Positions 16,846 through 25,154 of a stretch of 64,000 nucleotides of DNA are shown here, piece after piece (positions within the stretch are counted from its first letter, which is position 1; every line of letters begins with the position of its first letter). Both the position numbers and the translations under genes were made by a program. The notes under the pieces are model-generated. The model made no database searches and had not been told where the DNA came from. It saw nothing but the letters and a program-made list of their open reading frames with translations. Source of the DNA: Rhodococcus globerulus NBRC 14531 (GTDB lineage Bacteria > Actinomycetota > Actinomycetes > Mycobacteriales > Mycobacteriaceae); the NCBI RefSeq assembly GCF_001894805.1, contig NZ_BCWX01000004.1, positions 310,001 to 374,000 on the forward strand, read 5' to 3'.

Positions 16846-18348
16846 ATGGTCAGCGTTCTCGATCCGGTAACCCGTTACGCCGCAGCCACACCGGACAACC
16901 TCGCGATTCGCGGTTCCGGCCGGGACTGGACATACCGACAACTCCACGACACCTCCCTCTCGTTTGGCGGCCGAATCCGTGCTGCCGGATTGAGCGAAGG
17001 AGATCGGGTGTTGCTCGCCGCTCCGTCGGTTGCGGAATTCATCGTGGCGTACATGGGAATTCAGGCTGCCGGTTGCATCGTCGTCCCGGTCAATACAATG
17101 TCGGCACAGCCCGAGATCGAGTACGTGCTCGACGACGCCGATATCTCACTCGCCATCGCCTGGCATCAACTCGGGCCGGCGACCCATGACGCCGGCGCTG
17201 CCCGCGGCGTTCCGGTCTGGACCCTTACCGAAGAATCGGCGAGAACCGACCAGGAACCGACAGCGATTGCCGACCGAGATGTACACGACACCACTGCGAT
17301 TCTCTACACCTCCGGCACCACCGGACGCCCGAAGGGTGCTCAGCTGACCGTGGGAAACCTGTTGTCGGCCGGCGAAATCGGAGCCGAGAGTAGCCGCGGA
17401 AACTCTTCGGACCGAACGGGAACGGGTCTACCGCTGTTCCACATCTTCGGACAGGGCTCCGTGATGATGGCAACCTTCACCGGCGGCGGATCACTCTCCC
17501 TGCTTCCGCGTTTCGATCCGACCGCCATGCTCGATCTGGTCCGCAAGGACAAACTCACCATAATGGCCGGTGTTCCGACGATGTGGAATGCCATGCTCCA
17601 CGCAGCAGCCGACGTGGACAGCTCCGACTTCGAGCAACTCAGAATCGCAATCTCCGGCGGAGCCTCCCTTCCAGGCGAGGTGGCCCGCGCCTTCGAAACT
17701 CGGTTCGCCTGCACGATCCTCGAAGGGTACGGCCTTACCGAGACAAGCGCGTTCGGAACGTTCAACAGCATCGACCGTCCGCCGAAAATCGGCTACACCG
17801 GCCGGGCCGTCCCGAGAACCGAAGTCGAGGTTCGCGATCACGACGGAAATCATTGCCCCGCAGGCACAGTCGGAGAGGTCTTCATCAAGGGCCCCACTGT
17901 CATGAAGGGCTATTGGAAACGCCCGGACGATACCTCGGCGGTACTCTCCCCAGACGGGTGGTTCCGCACCGGCGACCTCGGTGAAACCGATCCGGACGGA
18001 GACCTTCGTATAGTCGATCGGGTCAAGGATCTGATCATCCGCGGCGGGTACAACGTGTACCCCGGCGAAGTGGAGGAGGTGCTGTATCAGCATCCCGACA
18101 TCATCGAAGCTGCAGTGATAGGTATCCCGGACGACTACTACGGTGAGGAAGTCGCGGCAGTCGTAGCGGTGCGATCGGGTAGCGCCGTCGATGCTGCCGA
18201 CGTGACTACATGGGCACGGGAGCGCCTGTCGGCGTACAAAATTCCTCGGGTTGTGCAGTTCATCGACGCACTGCCCAAGGGTTCCACCGGCAAGATCCTC
18301 AAACGCTCGATCGACCGCACCGGACTGGTCACTCTGAAACAGAGCTGA
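16846..18348 (+). CDS. Acyl-CoA ligase (AMP-forming)
   Basis: A 500-residue ANL-superfamily enzyme that activates a carboxylic acid to its CoA thioester with ATP. The P-loop-like ILYTSGTTGRPKGAQL lies at about residue 150, followed by EGYGLTETSAFGTF, the hinge aspartate region GWFRTGDLG and RVKDLIIRGGYNVYPGE, and the C-terminal catalytic lysine in GSTGKILKR. ATG 16846 has AAAGG eight bases upstream. It is the likely entry step of the regulon it shares with the operon and MFS transporter; the acid is unknown (fatty, branched, hydroxy or keto acid). Confidence 0.9.
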   Translation: MVSVLDPVTRYAAATPDNLAIRGSGRDWTYRQLHDTSLSFGGRIRAAGLSEGDRVLLAAPSVAEFIVAYMGIQAAGCIVVPVNTMSAQPEIEYVLDDADISLAIAWHQLGPATHDAGAARGVPVWTLTEESARTDQEPTAIADRDVHDTTAILYTSGTTGRPKGAQLTVGNLLSAGEIGAESSRGNSSDRTGTGLPLFHIFGQGSVMMATFTGGGSLSLLPRFDPTAMLDLVRKDKLTIMAGVPTMWNAMLHAAADVDSSDFEQLRIAISGGASLPGEVARAFETRFACTILEGYGLTETSAFGTFNSIDRPPKIGYTGRAVPRTEVEVRDHDGNHCPAGTVGEVFIKGPTVMKGYWKRPDDTSAVLSPDGWFRTGDLGETDPDGDLRIVDRVKDLIIRGGYNVYPGEVEEVLYQHPDIIEAAVIGIPDDYYGEEVAAVVAVRSGSAVDAADVTTWARERLSAYKIPRVVQFIDALPKGSTGKILKRSIDRTGLVTLKQS

Positions 18349-18358
18349 GCACGCGGGA

Positions 18359-18388
18359 AAGCCCCGGCAGAATTGTCTGCCGGGGCTT
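18359..18388. terminator. Bidirectional hairpin terminator between CoA ligase and MFS genes
   Basis: Perfect 13-bp arms (AAGCCCCGGCAGA and its complement) flank the loop ATTG, just after the CoA-ligase stop and 11 bp before the convergent MFS stop. The A-rich start and T-rich end allow action in both directions. Confidence 0.8.
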
Positions 18389-18398
18389 ACCTGTCTCG

Positions 18399-19790
18399 CT
18401 ACGACGCATACAGATGCGCACCGGGGATCGCCTCTGGATCGTCGCGGACTTCCTTCGGATTGGTCTCGGCAAGCGCCCACGCACTGAAGAAGGTCACCAA
18501 TCCCATGAGTGCGACGAACACAGCAACCAGGGTCGTGGTTCCCGTCTTCGCGATCAGCGCCGTCATGATGAACGGTGTGCCACCGCTGACAGTGATCGCT
18601 GCCAGTTGATAGGCAAGAGACGCTGCGGAGTAGCGGACATTCGGGGCGAACAACTCGCCCATGTATGCCGCGATGGGCCCGTATGTCATCGACTGGAAAA
18701 CGCTGCCGACGGTGACAGCAACAAAGAAGAGCGGTAGCGACTTGGTGTTGATCAGCCAGAAGTACGGAAAGGCCCAGACAACGATCGCGGCCGCACCGAT
18801 CAAGATCATCGGACGACGCCCGATCCTGTCCGACATCTTTCCCGACCACAGCACCACTCCGACGGTCAGGAGCGCGCTGAGGAGAGAGATGATCAGAAGA
18901 GAATTCCTCTTTAGGCCGAGTTCCGTTGTGCCGTAGCTCAAAACACCGGCAATGCTGATGTAGAAGAGCGAGTTGGTAGCAGCCAGAAGACCACAGCCGA
19001 GAAGAATCTTGCGCCAATGAGTTTTGATCGCTTTTGTCGGCGGCGCCTGCACCACTGCATCCTTCTTGTTGCGAGCCGCTTCTTTCTGCAACTCCAGAAA
19101 TTCCGGAGTGTCTTCAACCTTGGTCTGGATGTACAGGACGACTGGGAAGAGTAATGCGCTGGCGAAGAAGGGAATTCGCCATCCCCAGCTCAGGAATGCT
19201 TCGTTCGAGATCGTCGCAGTGGCGATCAGAAATACGACGTTGCCGAGAACCACGCCGAACGAAACACCCATCTGTCCAAAGGTTCCGGAGAATCCCCGCT
19301 TCTTCGGACTAGCCGACTCCGTGAGAAGCAAGACAATGCCGCCCCACTGCCCGCCGCAGGCAAGACCCTGAATGAATCGCAAGGTGACCAACAGAATTGG
19401 AGCAGCGACGCCGATTGCCGATGCACTCGGAATCGCGCCGATCAGGAACGTCGCCAATGCCATCAGGAGCAGGCAGGTAACCACGGCAGGCTTACGTCCG
19501 TACTTGTCCCCGAAATGGCCGGCAACAATCCCACCGATCGGCCGAGCTACGAATCCCGCCCAGAACGTACTGAACGAGAGCAATGTACCCATGAGGGCGG
19601 ACGAGTTCGGAAAGAATACATGCGGAAAGACAAGCGCTGCAGCCGTTCCATAGAGAAAGAAGTCGTACCATTCGATCGAGCTGCCCAGAAGTCCGGCGCC
19701 GAGAAGCTTGCGATGTGCACGCTTCCTGGTGCGCTCTTGATCGGATACGCGCCCTGCGGGCCCTCCCGAATTCACTACCGATCTAGTCAT
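18399..19790 (-). CDS. MHS-type MFS transporter (metabolite:proton symporter)
   Basis: A 463-residue protein with about 12 transmembrane helices. It has the MHS-subfamily opening GSSIEWYDFFLYGTAAALVF, the MFS loop motif GHFGDKYGRKPAV, and SDRIGRRPMIL in the second half. This subfamily imports carboxylates (shikimate, ketoglutarate, aromatic acids). ATG 19790 has GAGGAG five bases upstream. Operator copy 3 lies about 63 bp before the start, tying it to the catabolic regulon, so it probably imports the acid activated by the ligase. Confidence 0.88.
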   Translation of the reverse strand: MTRSVVNSGGPAGRVSDQERTRKRAHRKLLGAGLLGSSIEWYDFFLYGTAAALVFPHVFFPNSSALMGTLLSFSTFWAGFVARPIGGIVAGHFGDKYGRKPAVVTCLLLMALATFLIGAIPSASAIGVAAPILLVTLRFIQGLACGGQWGGIVLLLTESASPKKRGFSGTFGQMGVSFGVVLGNVVFLIATATISNEAFLSWGWRIPFFASALLFPVVLYIQTKVEDTPEFLELQKEAARNKKDAVVQAPPTKAIKTHWRKILLGCGLLAATNSLFYISIAGVLSYGTTELGLKRNSLLIISLLSALLTVGVVLWSGKMSDRIGRRPMILIGAAAIVVWAFPYFWLINTKSLPLFFVAVTVGSVFQSMTYGPIAAYMGELFAPNVRYSAASLAYQLAAITVSGGTPFIMTALIAKTGTTTLVAVFVALMGLVTFFSAWALAETNPKEVRDDPEAIPGAHLYAS

Positions 19791-19852
19791 GCCTACTCCT
19801 CGATGGGTCGTAGCGATTGCACCCGAACGAAGCGCCGCCCCGACAGTAGAAA

Positions 19853-19868
19853 CTGACGCCAACTTCAA
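19853..19868. promoter_or_regulatory. Operator copy 3 before the MFS transporter gene
   Basis: On the minus strand this reads TTGAAGTTGGCGTCAG, identical to the consensus TTGAAnnnGGyGTCA, with only the last base of the palindrome lost. It is upstream of the transporter start at spacing like that of the other two copies. Confidence 0.6.
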
Positions 19869-19967
19869 GTTCGGATGATGTGACCAGTGTGCGGCACCCA
19901 CGGAGTGATGTCAATCACTGAATAGTATTGTTATGCACTAGCTTTGATGTCAGATCAGCCAGACACG

Positions 19968-20008
19968 ACAATTGCCGGCCCATCACGATTCGATGAGCCG
20001 GCAGTTGT
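19968..20008. terminator. Long hairpin terminator of the qsd operon
   Basis: Two 17-nt arms (19968-19984 and 19992-20008, core TGCCGGC/GCCGGCA) pair with one G-T wobble and one mismatch around a 7-nt loop, 12 bp after the qsdC stop. No other role is apparent. Confidence 0.7.
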
Positions 20009-20020
20009 TCGAGTGTGGAA

Positions 20021-21691
20021 TTAGCGCGCAATCCTCAATTCACGACGAAGAATCTTGCCGCTCACAGTCTTTGGAAGATCACTCATGACCTCGACAATGC
20101 GTGGGTACTTGTACGCAGCCAGACGGACTTTGCAGAATTCCACCAGTTCATCCGGCGCCGCCTCCAATCCTTCCTTGAGTGAAACGAAGGCTTTCACAGT
20201 CTCTCCGCGATACGAGTCCATGACACCCACTACGGCAGCCTCACGAACGGAAGGATGTTCGTAGAGAACATCTTCCACTTCGCGCGGCCAGACCTTGAAT
20301 CCCGAGGCATTGATCTGATCTTTCATCCGATCGACCACGTAGAACCATCCGTCAGCGTCCATGAAACCTACATCGCCGGTGTGGAAACGGCCGTTGGGCA
20401 TGGCGTGGGCGGTCTCTTCCGGCTTGTTCCAGTATCCGAGCGCTACCTGCGGGCCGCTGACAACTATCTCCCCGTACTCCCCGACCGGTACCGGATTGTC
20501 GTTTTCGTCCACCACCTCGGCATGCGTACTCGAGACAGGCACACCGACCGCTACCGCACCCGACGCGGGGTCGACCGGCGCTTCTCGTGAATGCGGCACA
20601 ACGATTGCAGGACTGTTGGTTTCGGTCAAACCGTAGCCGTTGTGGATGTAGTGACCGAACTTCGCCCGAAACGACTCGAGCGCTGCATGCGGAATGGGCG
20701 CGCCACCCGAATAGACCGATTCGAGACTGCTCAACAACTCCTTCGATACTGCCGCATTATCCGTCCACGCGATGAAAACGGTAATTGCACCGATGATCGC
20801 TGTGGCGCGATGCTCCGAAATGGACTCCGCCGCAACAACAGGGTGGAATCTACACGTGAGAATTGTAGCGGCCCCCGATAGCAGCGGCGCCGCGACGTGT
20901 CCGATCAAACCAGTGATGTGAAACAACGGGGCTACGGCAAACATCGCGCCACCCGGGCGCAAGCCCACCCAGTCCCGATAGATCTGCGCTGCGAACACCA
21001 CATTGGCGTGCGTGTTCATAGACCCCTTGGGCGGACCCGTCGTACCGGACGTGTACGGCAGATACGCAAGATCGCTCGACTCGAGGTCAACGGGATCGGC
21101 TGCGGCGCCGCGGTTCTCCTCGATCAACTCCAGCAGGTCGTGGCAACCCTCGTACCTCACTCGGCTGACAGACCCGAAAATTTTTTGATCACTTCGTGAT
21201 TGAAAATCGAGTTCCGACGTAGTGATAACACATCCAACATCCGTGCCCACAGACGCCGTCACCACCGTCTGGGCCGAGGACTCGAGGCAGATCACCGCAA
21301 CGGCACCGCTGTCGAGCAGGACCGTCGCCAACTCACGGTCGCGGTACATCGGATTGACCGGAACCACAACGGCTCCCAACTTCCAGACAGCCAGAGTCGC
21401 GACAAAGAACTGCGGCACATTCTGCAGGACAAATGCCACCCGATCGCCGAAGCCGATACCGTCACCGGCGAGAGCCACTGCCAAAGCGTCCGACATCGTG
21501 TCGAGCTCGCCGAACGTGAGAGTCGCGTCGAAGTACCTGATTGCGGGAGCATCAGTGTCGCGGGCCCGCGACGCACGGAACATCTCCAGGGCGTTGGTGT
21601 ATTCGATGTCGACAGTTGGCGCAGTACCACTGTCGTAGCGCGCAAGCCAAGGACGTGGCACCGACAGCTTGCCCGCATACACGTCGTCCAT
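20021..21691 (-). CDS. qsdC: QsdC, acyl-CoA ligase of the gamma-lactone pathway
   Basis: A 556-residue AMP-forming acyl-CoA ligase with LPYTSGTTGPPKGSMN, HNGYGLTETNSPAIVV, GRFHTGDVGFMDADG, RMKDQINASGFKVWPREVE and KTVSGKILRRELR. It starts 2 bp after the qsdA stop, so the two are co-transcribed. In R. erythropolis qsdC is the ligase gene following qsdA and is thought to activate the hydroxy acid released from gamma-lactones. I name it by gene order and family; the sequence alone does not give the substrate. Confidence 0.88.
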   Translation of the reverse strand: MDDVYAGKLSVPRPWLARYDSGTAPTVDIEYTNALEMFRASRARDTDAPAIRYFDATLTFGELDTMSDALAVALAGDGIGFGDRVAFVLQNVPQFFVATLAVWKLGAVVVPVNPMYRDRELATVLLDSGAVAVICLESSAQTVVTASVGTDVGCVITTSELDFQSRSDQKIFGSVSRVRYEGCHDLLELIEENRGAAADPVDLESSDLAYLPYTSGTTGPPKGSMNTHANVVFAAQIYRDWVGLRPGGAMFAVAPLFHITGLIGHVAAPLLSGAATILTCRFHPVVAAESISEHRATAIIGAITVFIAWTDNAAVSKELLSSLESVYSGGAPIPHAALESFRAKFGHYIHNGYGLTETNSPAIVVPHSREAPVDPASGAVAVGVPVSSTHAEVVDENDNPVPVGEYGEIVVSGPQVALGYWNKPEETAHAMPNGRFHTGDVGFMDADGWFYVVDRMKDQINASGFKVWPREVEDVLYEHPSVREAAVVGVMDSYRGETVKAFVSLKEGLEAAPDELVEFCKVRLAAYKYPRIVEVMSDLPKTVSGKILRRELRIAR

Positions 21692-21693
21692 GA

Positions 21694-22665
21694 TCAGCTC
21701 TCGAAATATCGACGCGGATTGTCGACCAGCATCGTCGTGATCTGGTCTTCCGTGACGCCTCGCTCTAGCAAGGTCGGGATGACGTGATCGCTGATGTGCG
21801 TGTAGTTCCAGTTCGGCACAGCGGCAGCCTTCGCCTCGCTGGAGAACCAGTCGATGAAGCACGACGCGTCGTGGGCGAGGACCATTTTCTCCGCGTAGCC
21901 GCGACGAGCCATCTCCACCACGGTGTTCACGCGCTCCTCGAACGACAGGAGCACATCCAGACCGAAGCGGTCCATACCCAGTAGGGAGCCGGCATCTGCG
22001 AGCGCACACAGATAGTCGAGATCCGTCGAGTCACCCGAATGACCGATCACGACCTTGGTCAGATCTGCGCCCTCGTCGGCCAGGACTTTCTGTGCAACGA
22101 GCCCGGATTCGGTATGCGGGTCGGTGTGGACGGTTATGGGCACACCCGTTTCGACCTGCGCAGCTCCAACTGCGCGCATCACTCGCTCGACTCCGGGAGT
22201 CAGCCCGGGCTCTTCGATGGCGCACTTGAGGAATGCTGCGCGAATACCAGTGCCGGCGATGCCTTCTCGAATGTCTTTGACAAACAGATCGACCATCGGC
22301 TCTCGCACATCGAACAGCAATCCCGGTCCTGTGTGATGGAATTGGAACGGAATGTCGTTGTAGGTGTAGATGCCCGTGGCGACGATGATGTTGAGATCGA
22401 CCTGCTCGTTGATTCGCGCGATGCGCGGAATGTATCGACCGAGTCCGATCACGGTGGGATCGACGATTGTGTCGATCCCGCGGGACTTCAGTTCGGTCAG
22501 CTTGGCAACTGCGTCCGCCACCCGAGCGTCTTCGTCCCAAGGCTCCGGGTAGTGCGGATAGTTCTGGCGCATCTCCTCTCCGAGAACAAAGACGTGCTCG
22601 TGCATCAGCACCTTCCCCAGATCGGCGCTGTCCACCGCCCCGCGAACGGCCTGTACTGAACTCAT
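21694..22665 (-). CDS. qsdA: QsdA, phosphotriesterase-like lactonase (AHL/gamma-lactone hydrolase)
   Basis: A 323-residue metal-dependent amidohydrolase-fold lactonase. The binuclear metal ligands are all present: H22 and H24 (MHEHVF), the carbamylated-type K147 (AFLKCA), H180 (TVHTDPH), H209 (IGHSGD) and D266 (AHDASC). The length equals the R. erythropolis QsdA described as a quorum-quenching enzyme that opens N-acyl-homoserine lactones and gamma-lactones. ATG 22665 has AGGGG eight bases upstream; a TTG six bases earlier is too close to that site. It is divergent from qsdR with an operator between, and followed by qsdC. Confidence 0.93.
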   Translation of the reverse strand: MSSVQAVRGAVDSADLGKVLMHEHVFVLGEEMRQNYPHYPEPWDEDARVADAVAKLTELKSRGIDTIVDPTVIGLGRYIPRIARINEQVDLNIIVATGIYTYNDIPFQFHHTGPGLLFDVREPMVDLFVKDIREGIAGTGIRAAFLKCAIEEPGLTPGVERVMRAVGAAQVETGVPITVHTDPHTESGLVAQKVLADEGADLTKVVIGHSGDSTDLDYLCALADAGSLLGMDRFGLDVLLSFEERVNTVVEMARRGYAEKMVLAHDASCFIDWFSSEAKAAAVPNWNYTHISDHVIPTLLERGVTEDQITTMLVDNPRRYFES

Positions 22666-22701
22666 CGACAAAACCCCTGACTGTGATCGGCATCACTAAG
22701 C

Positions 22702-22726
22702 TGAGACAATGAGCTAGTGTGTCTCA
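22702..22726. promoter_or_regulatory. Candidate QsdR operator, TGAGACA-N11-TGTCTCA
   Basis: Perfect 7-bp inverted arms lie 37 bp before the qsdA start and 84 bp before qsdR, in the 144-bp divergent region. It is the only strong dyad there, so it is the natural binding site for the TetR-type repressor QsdR. Confidence 0.65.
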
Positions 22727-22809
22727 CCTAGGAGGGTTCGTCAATAGATAGCCAGAGCCGTACACAGACCCGAAAATCGACACACCGGCCCACCGGAGAG
22801 AATGCCTGT

Positions 22810-23370
22810 ATGCCATCCGACCGCGACCGCCGGCGCGCCATCGACACCGCCGCGAGCATGTATCTCGCCGAAGAGGCGCTTGACATGTCACTACTTGCCG
22901 AGCGCCTCGGAGTAGGCCGCGCGACGCTCTACCGATGGGTCGGAAATCGCGACGAACTACTGGGGACGGTGCTGGCGGAAGCCACCGAGCGGACGTACCG
23001 CAAGGCGATGTCGCAAGCGTCAGGCAAGGGCCCGGAATACGTCATCGACGTATTCGGCCGAGTGATGCGTTCAGTAGACTCTTCAACCGAACTTCGCGCG
23101 CTCACCAAGAGGGAACCGATGGTGTTCATCAAGCTCGCGCTGATGCCCGGTGCCATCGAGTCCATTTCCGCGTCCATTGCCGCCGAGATCCTGCAGTCGC
23201 AGGTCGATGCCGGCCAGTTGACCCTCAGCTTGTCGCCACAAGTGCTGGGCCAGGCACTTGTTCGTATCTGCGACATCCACCTTTACGCACCTCTACTAGG
23301 TCGAGAGAAGGCAGAGATCGAGACAGCTCTCGATTTGATCGCACTTCTACTCGGGGTCCCGCGTAACTGA
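22810..23370 (+). CDS. qsdR: QsdR, TetR-family repressor of the qsd operon
   Basis: A 186-residue regulator with an N-terminal HTH (ALDMSLLAERLGVGRATLYRWVGNRDEL at about residues 24-51), where RWVGNRDELL is typical of QsdR-type TetR proteins, and a helical effector domain. In R. erythropolis QsdR represses qsdAC and is released by gamma-lactones. Gene order (divergent from qsdA-qsdC) matches that locus. ATG 22810 follows GGAGAGA by about nine bases. It converges with the amino-acid oxidase gene, 11 bp apart. Confidence 0.9.
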   Translation: MPSDRDRRRAIDTAASMYLAEEALDMSLLAERLGVGRATLYRWVGNRDELLGTVLAEATERTYRKAMSQASGKGPEYVIDVFGRVMRSVDSSTELRALTKREPMVFIKLALMPGAIESISASIAAEILQSQVDAGQLTLSLSPQVLGQALVRICDIHLYAPLLGREKAEIETALDLIALLLGVPRN

Positions 23371-23381
23371 CCCAGGCCAGG

Positions 23382-24641
23382 TCAATGCCGCCGCGACCGA
23401 ATTGGCGAGTACGGCGACGGATCGATATCGGGGCAGCGCCCGTCGAGGGTGTCCGCCAGAACCTGCGCCGAACCGCATGCCATTGTCCATCCCACATGCC
23501 CGTGGCCTGTATTGAAAAAGAGATTGTCCAGCTTGCCTCGCCCGATGAAAGGAGGACCGTCCGGGGTCATCGGGCGTAACCCGGTGCGGTACTCGGCAGT
23601 GTCCCAGTCGAGAGCATCGGGGAAGAGCTCATTGGCCGCATCGATGATGCCGGCAAAATCACCCGGAGACTGACTGCGGTCGTAACCGACAAACTCCGCT
23701 GTCGCCGACATTCTCAGCTGATTACCGAACCTCGACCACGCAACCAGCGTTCGTTCGTCGATGCCCCCAATCGTCGGAGCACGGTCTGGACTTTTGATTC
23801 CCGCCGTGACGGTATAGCCCTTCGCCGGATAGATGGGTAGTCGAACGCCGCAGCTCCGCAATAGAAGCGGGCTCGAAGCCCCTGCCGACAGCACATACGC
23901 GTCCGCCTGTACACGAGTTGTGCCCACATTCAATGCGGTCACGGATTCAGCATCGACCTGAAGCCCCCCGACTGCATCTCCGAGATGAAACGTCACACCC
24001 AATCGTTCACACGCGGAAGCCAATCCGAGTGAAAAGCGGTGAGGATCACCGGTTCCGTCCACTTGGTCGTGGATCGCCCCGGCGAAGCATTCACTGCTCG
24101 CAGCAAGCGCCGGTTCCACCTCGACAGCCTGTGCGCGAGTAAGTACGTCCTGAACCCGCCCATACTCAGCCAACAGCCGAGAGTTTCTCTCCGCCTTGGC
24201 AAGTTCTTTCTCGTCACGGTACAGATAGAGAACACCGCGATCGGTCTGCCAATATTGCAGACCCTCGTGATCGGCAATCTCTTCCATGAGTTGCTGGCTG
24301 TATCGAGCGAGAGCAAGTTTGGCGAGCGTGTTCGACCGAGACCGTGACGGCGTGCACTCCCGCAAGAACTCCACGCCCCACCTCAGCAGCGAAGGATCGA
24401 TGCGTGGAACCACTCGAATCGAGGTCTGTCCGCCCATCAGTGATCGGGCGAGCATGAGTGGAGCAGACGGAGACGCCCAGGCATAGGAATGTCCAGGAGC
24501 GATCAAACCCGCAGTGCTCGAGGACGTATCGGATGCGACGCTACTCCGGCGGTCGTATACGTGAACCTCGTGGCCCCGTTGCGCCAACGTATATGCCGAC
24601 GCAACGCCGACTACACCTGCTCCGATGACTGCAATCTTCAT
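23382..24641 (-). CDS. FAD-dependent amino-acid dehydrogenase/oxidase (DadA-like)
   Basis: A 419-residue DAO-superfamily flavoenzyme. It has the N-terminal dinucleotide site IGAGVVGVASAYTLAQRGHEV, the DadA-type STAGLIAPGHSYAW, and the C-terminal TGLRPMTPDGPPFIG and NTGHGHVGWTMACGSAQ that close the FAD site. It should oxidise a D-amino acid or related secondary amine to an imino acid. Its start overlaps the RidA stop (ATGA), and RidA removes reactive imines, so the two act in sequence. Operon: symporter, small membrane protein, RidA, this gene. Confidence 0.87.
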   Translation of the reverse strand: MKIAVIGAGVVGVASAYTLAQRGHEVHVYDRRSSVASDTSSSTAGLIAPGHSYAWASPSAPLMLARSLMGGQTSIRVVPRIDPSLLRWGVEFLRECTPSRSRSNTLAKLALARYSQQLMEEIADHEGLQYWQTDRGVLYLYRDEKELAKAERNSRLLAEYGRVQDVLTRAQAVEVEPALAASSECFAGAIHDQVDGTGDPHRFSLGLASACERLGVTFHLGDAVGGLQVDAESVTALNVGTTRVQADAYVLSAGASSPLLLRSCGVRLPIYPAKGYTVTAGIKSPDRAPTIGGIDERTLVAWSRFGNQLRMSATAEFVGYDRSQSPGDFAGIIDAANELFPDALDWDTAEYRTGLRPMTPDGPPFIGRGKLDNLFFNTGHGHVGWTMACGSAQVLADTLDGRCPDIDPSPYSPIRSRRH

Positions 24642-25033
24642 CGGACATCACCACTTCCACGAACTGCAGTGGCCTGGACTTCGACCAGAAGCAACGGATC
24701 GAGCAGTTGGGCAACCACCGTCGCGCGCGCCGGCCTGCTGTCGGGGAACCAACGTACCCATTCACGGTTGAAGTCGGCTGCGTAGCTCGCGTCGGACAGA
24801 TACACCGTTGCCTGCACTACATCGACGAGCGACGACCCGACCACGTCGAGAACCGTGGACAGTCGCGAAATGCACTGTGCCGTCTGTGCCGTCACGTTTC
24901 CTACATGAACGGCGGTGCCGTCCTCCGCGAAGGAAACCTGGCCGGAAACGTACACTGTATCCCCGACCACGACCGCCGACGGATACTCCGAATCCGAAGT
25001 CGTAATTCCGGCGACATCGAATGTTTCACGCAT
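24638..25033 (-). CDS. RidA family enamine/imine deaminase
   Basis: A 131-residue YjgF/YER057c/UK114 protein with YPSAVVVGDTVYVSGQVSF, QCISRLSTVLDVVGSSLVDVV and the conserved arginine in SRPARATVVAQLLDP. It hydrolyses 2-imino acids, the direct products of amino-acid oxidases such as the one encoded next. ATG 25033 has GGGGAG six bases upstream; ATG 25051 is possible but has a poorer site. It overlaps the stop of the small membrane-protein gene by 8 bp. Confidence 0.88.
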   Translation of the reverse strand: MRETFDVAGITTSDSEYPSAVVVGDTVYVSGQVSFAEDGTAVHVGNVTAQTAQCISRLSTVLDVVGSSLVDVVQATVYLSDASYAADFNREWVRWFPDSRPARATVVAQLLDPLLLVEVQATAVRGSGDVR

Positions 25034-25154
25034 TGTCGTCTCCCCGCTCATGCAGTACCTCTTGAACGTAGAACTTCCAGCCGAGGAATCCGACCCATAG
25101 CGTCACGACGATGACCGTGATCGGGACACCGTAGAGCAACAGTTCGGCAATCAT
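25026..25154 (-). CDS. Small single-span membrane protein, putative symporter accessory subunit
   Basis: A 42-residue protein made of one hydrophobic helix (about residues 3-27: LLLYGVPITVIVVTLWVGFLG) and a short charged tail. It overlaps the symporter stop by four bases (ATGA), has AAGGAG eight bases upstream of its ATG, and overlaps the RidA start, so it is firmly embedded in the operon. Small accessory proteins accompany several sodium symporters (YhdT/PanF, MetS/MetP); I infer such a role without direct homology evidence. Confidence 0.72.
   Translation of the reverse strand: MIAELLLYGVPITVIVVTLWVGFLGWKFYVQEVLHERGDDNA

Noticed and set aside
23368-23384. Small dyad TGACC...GGTCA at the qsdR/oxidase junction as terminator
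   Set aside because: Only five paired bases, too weak to call.
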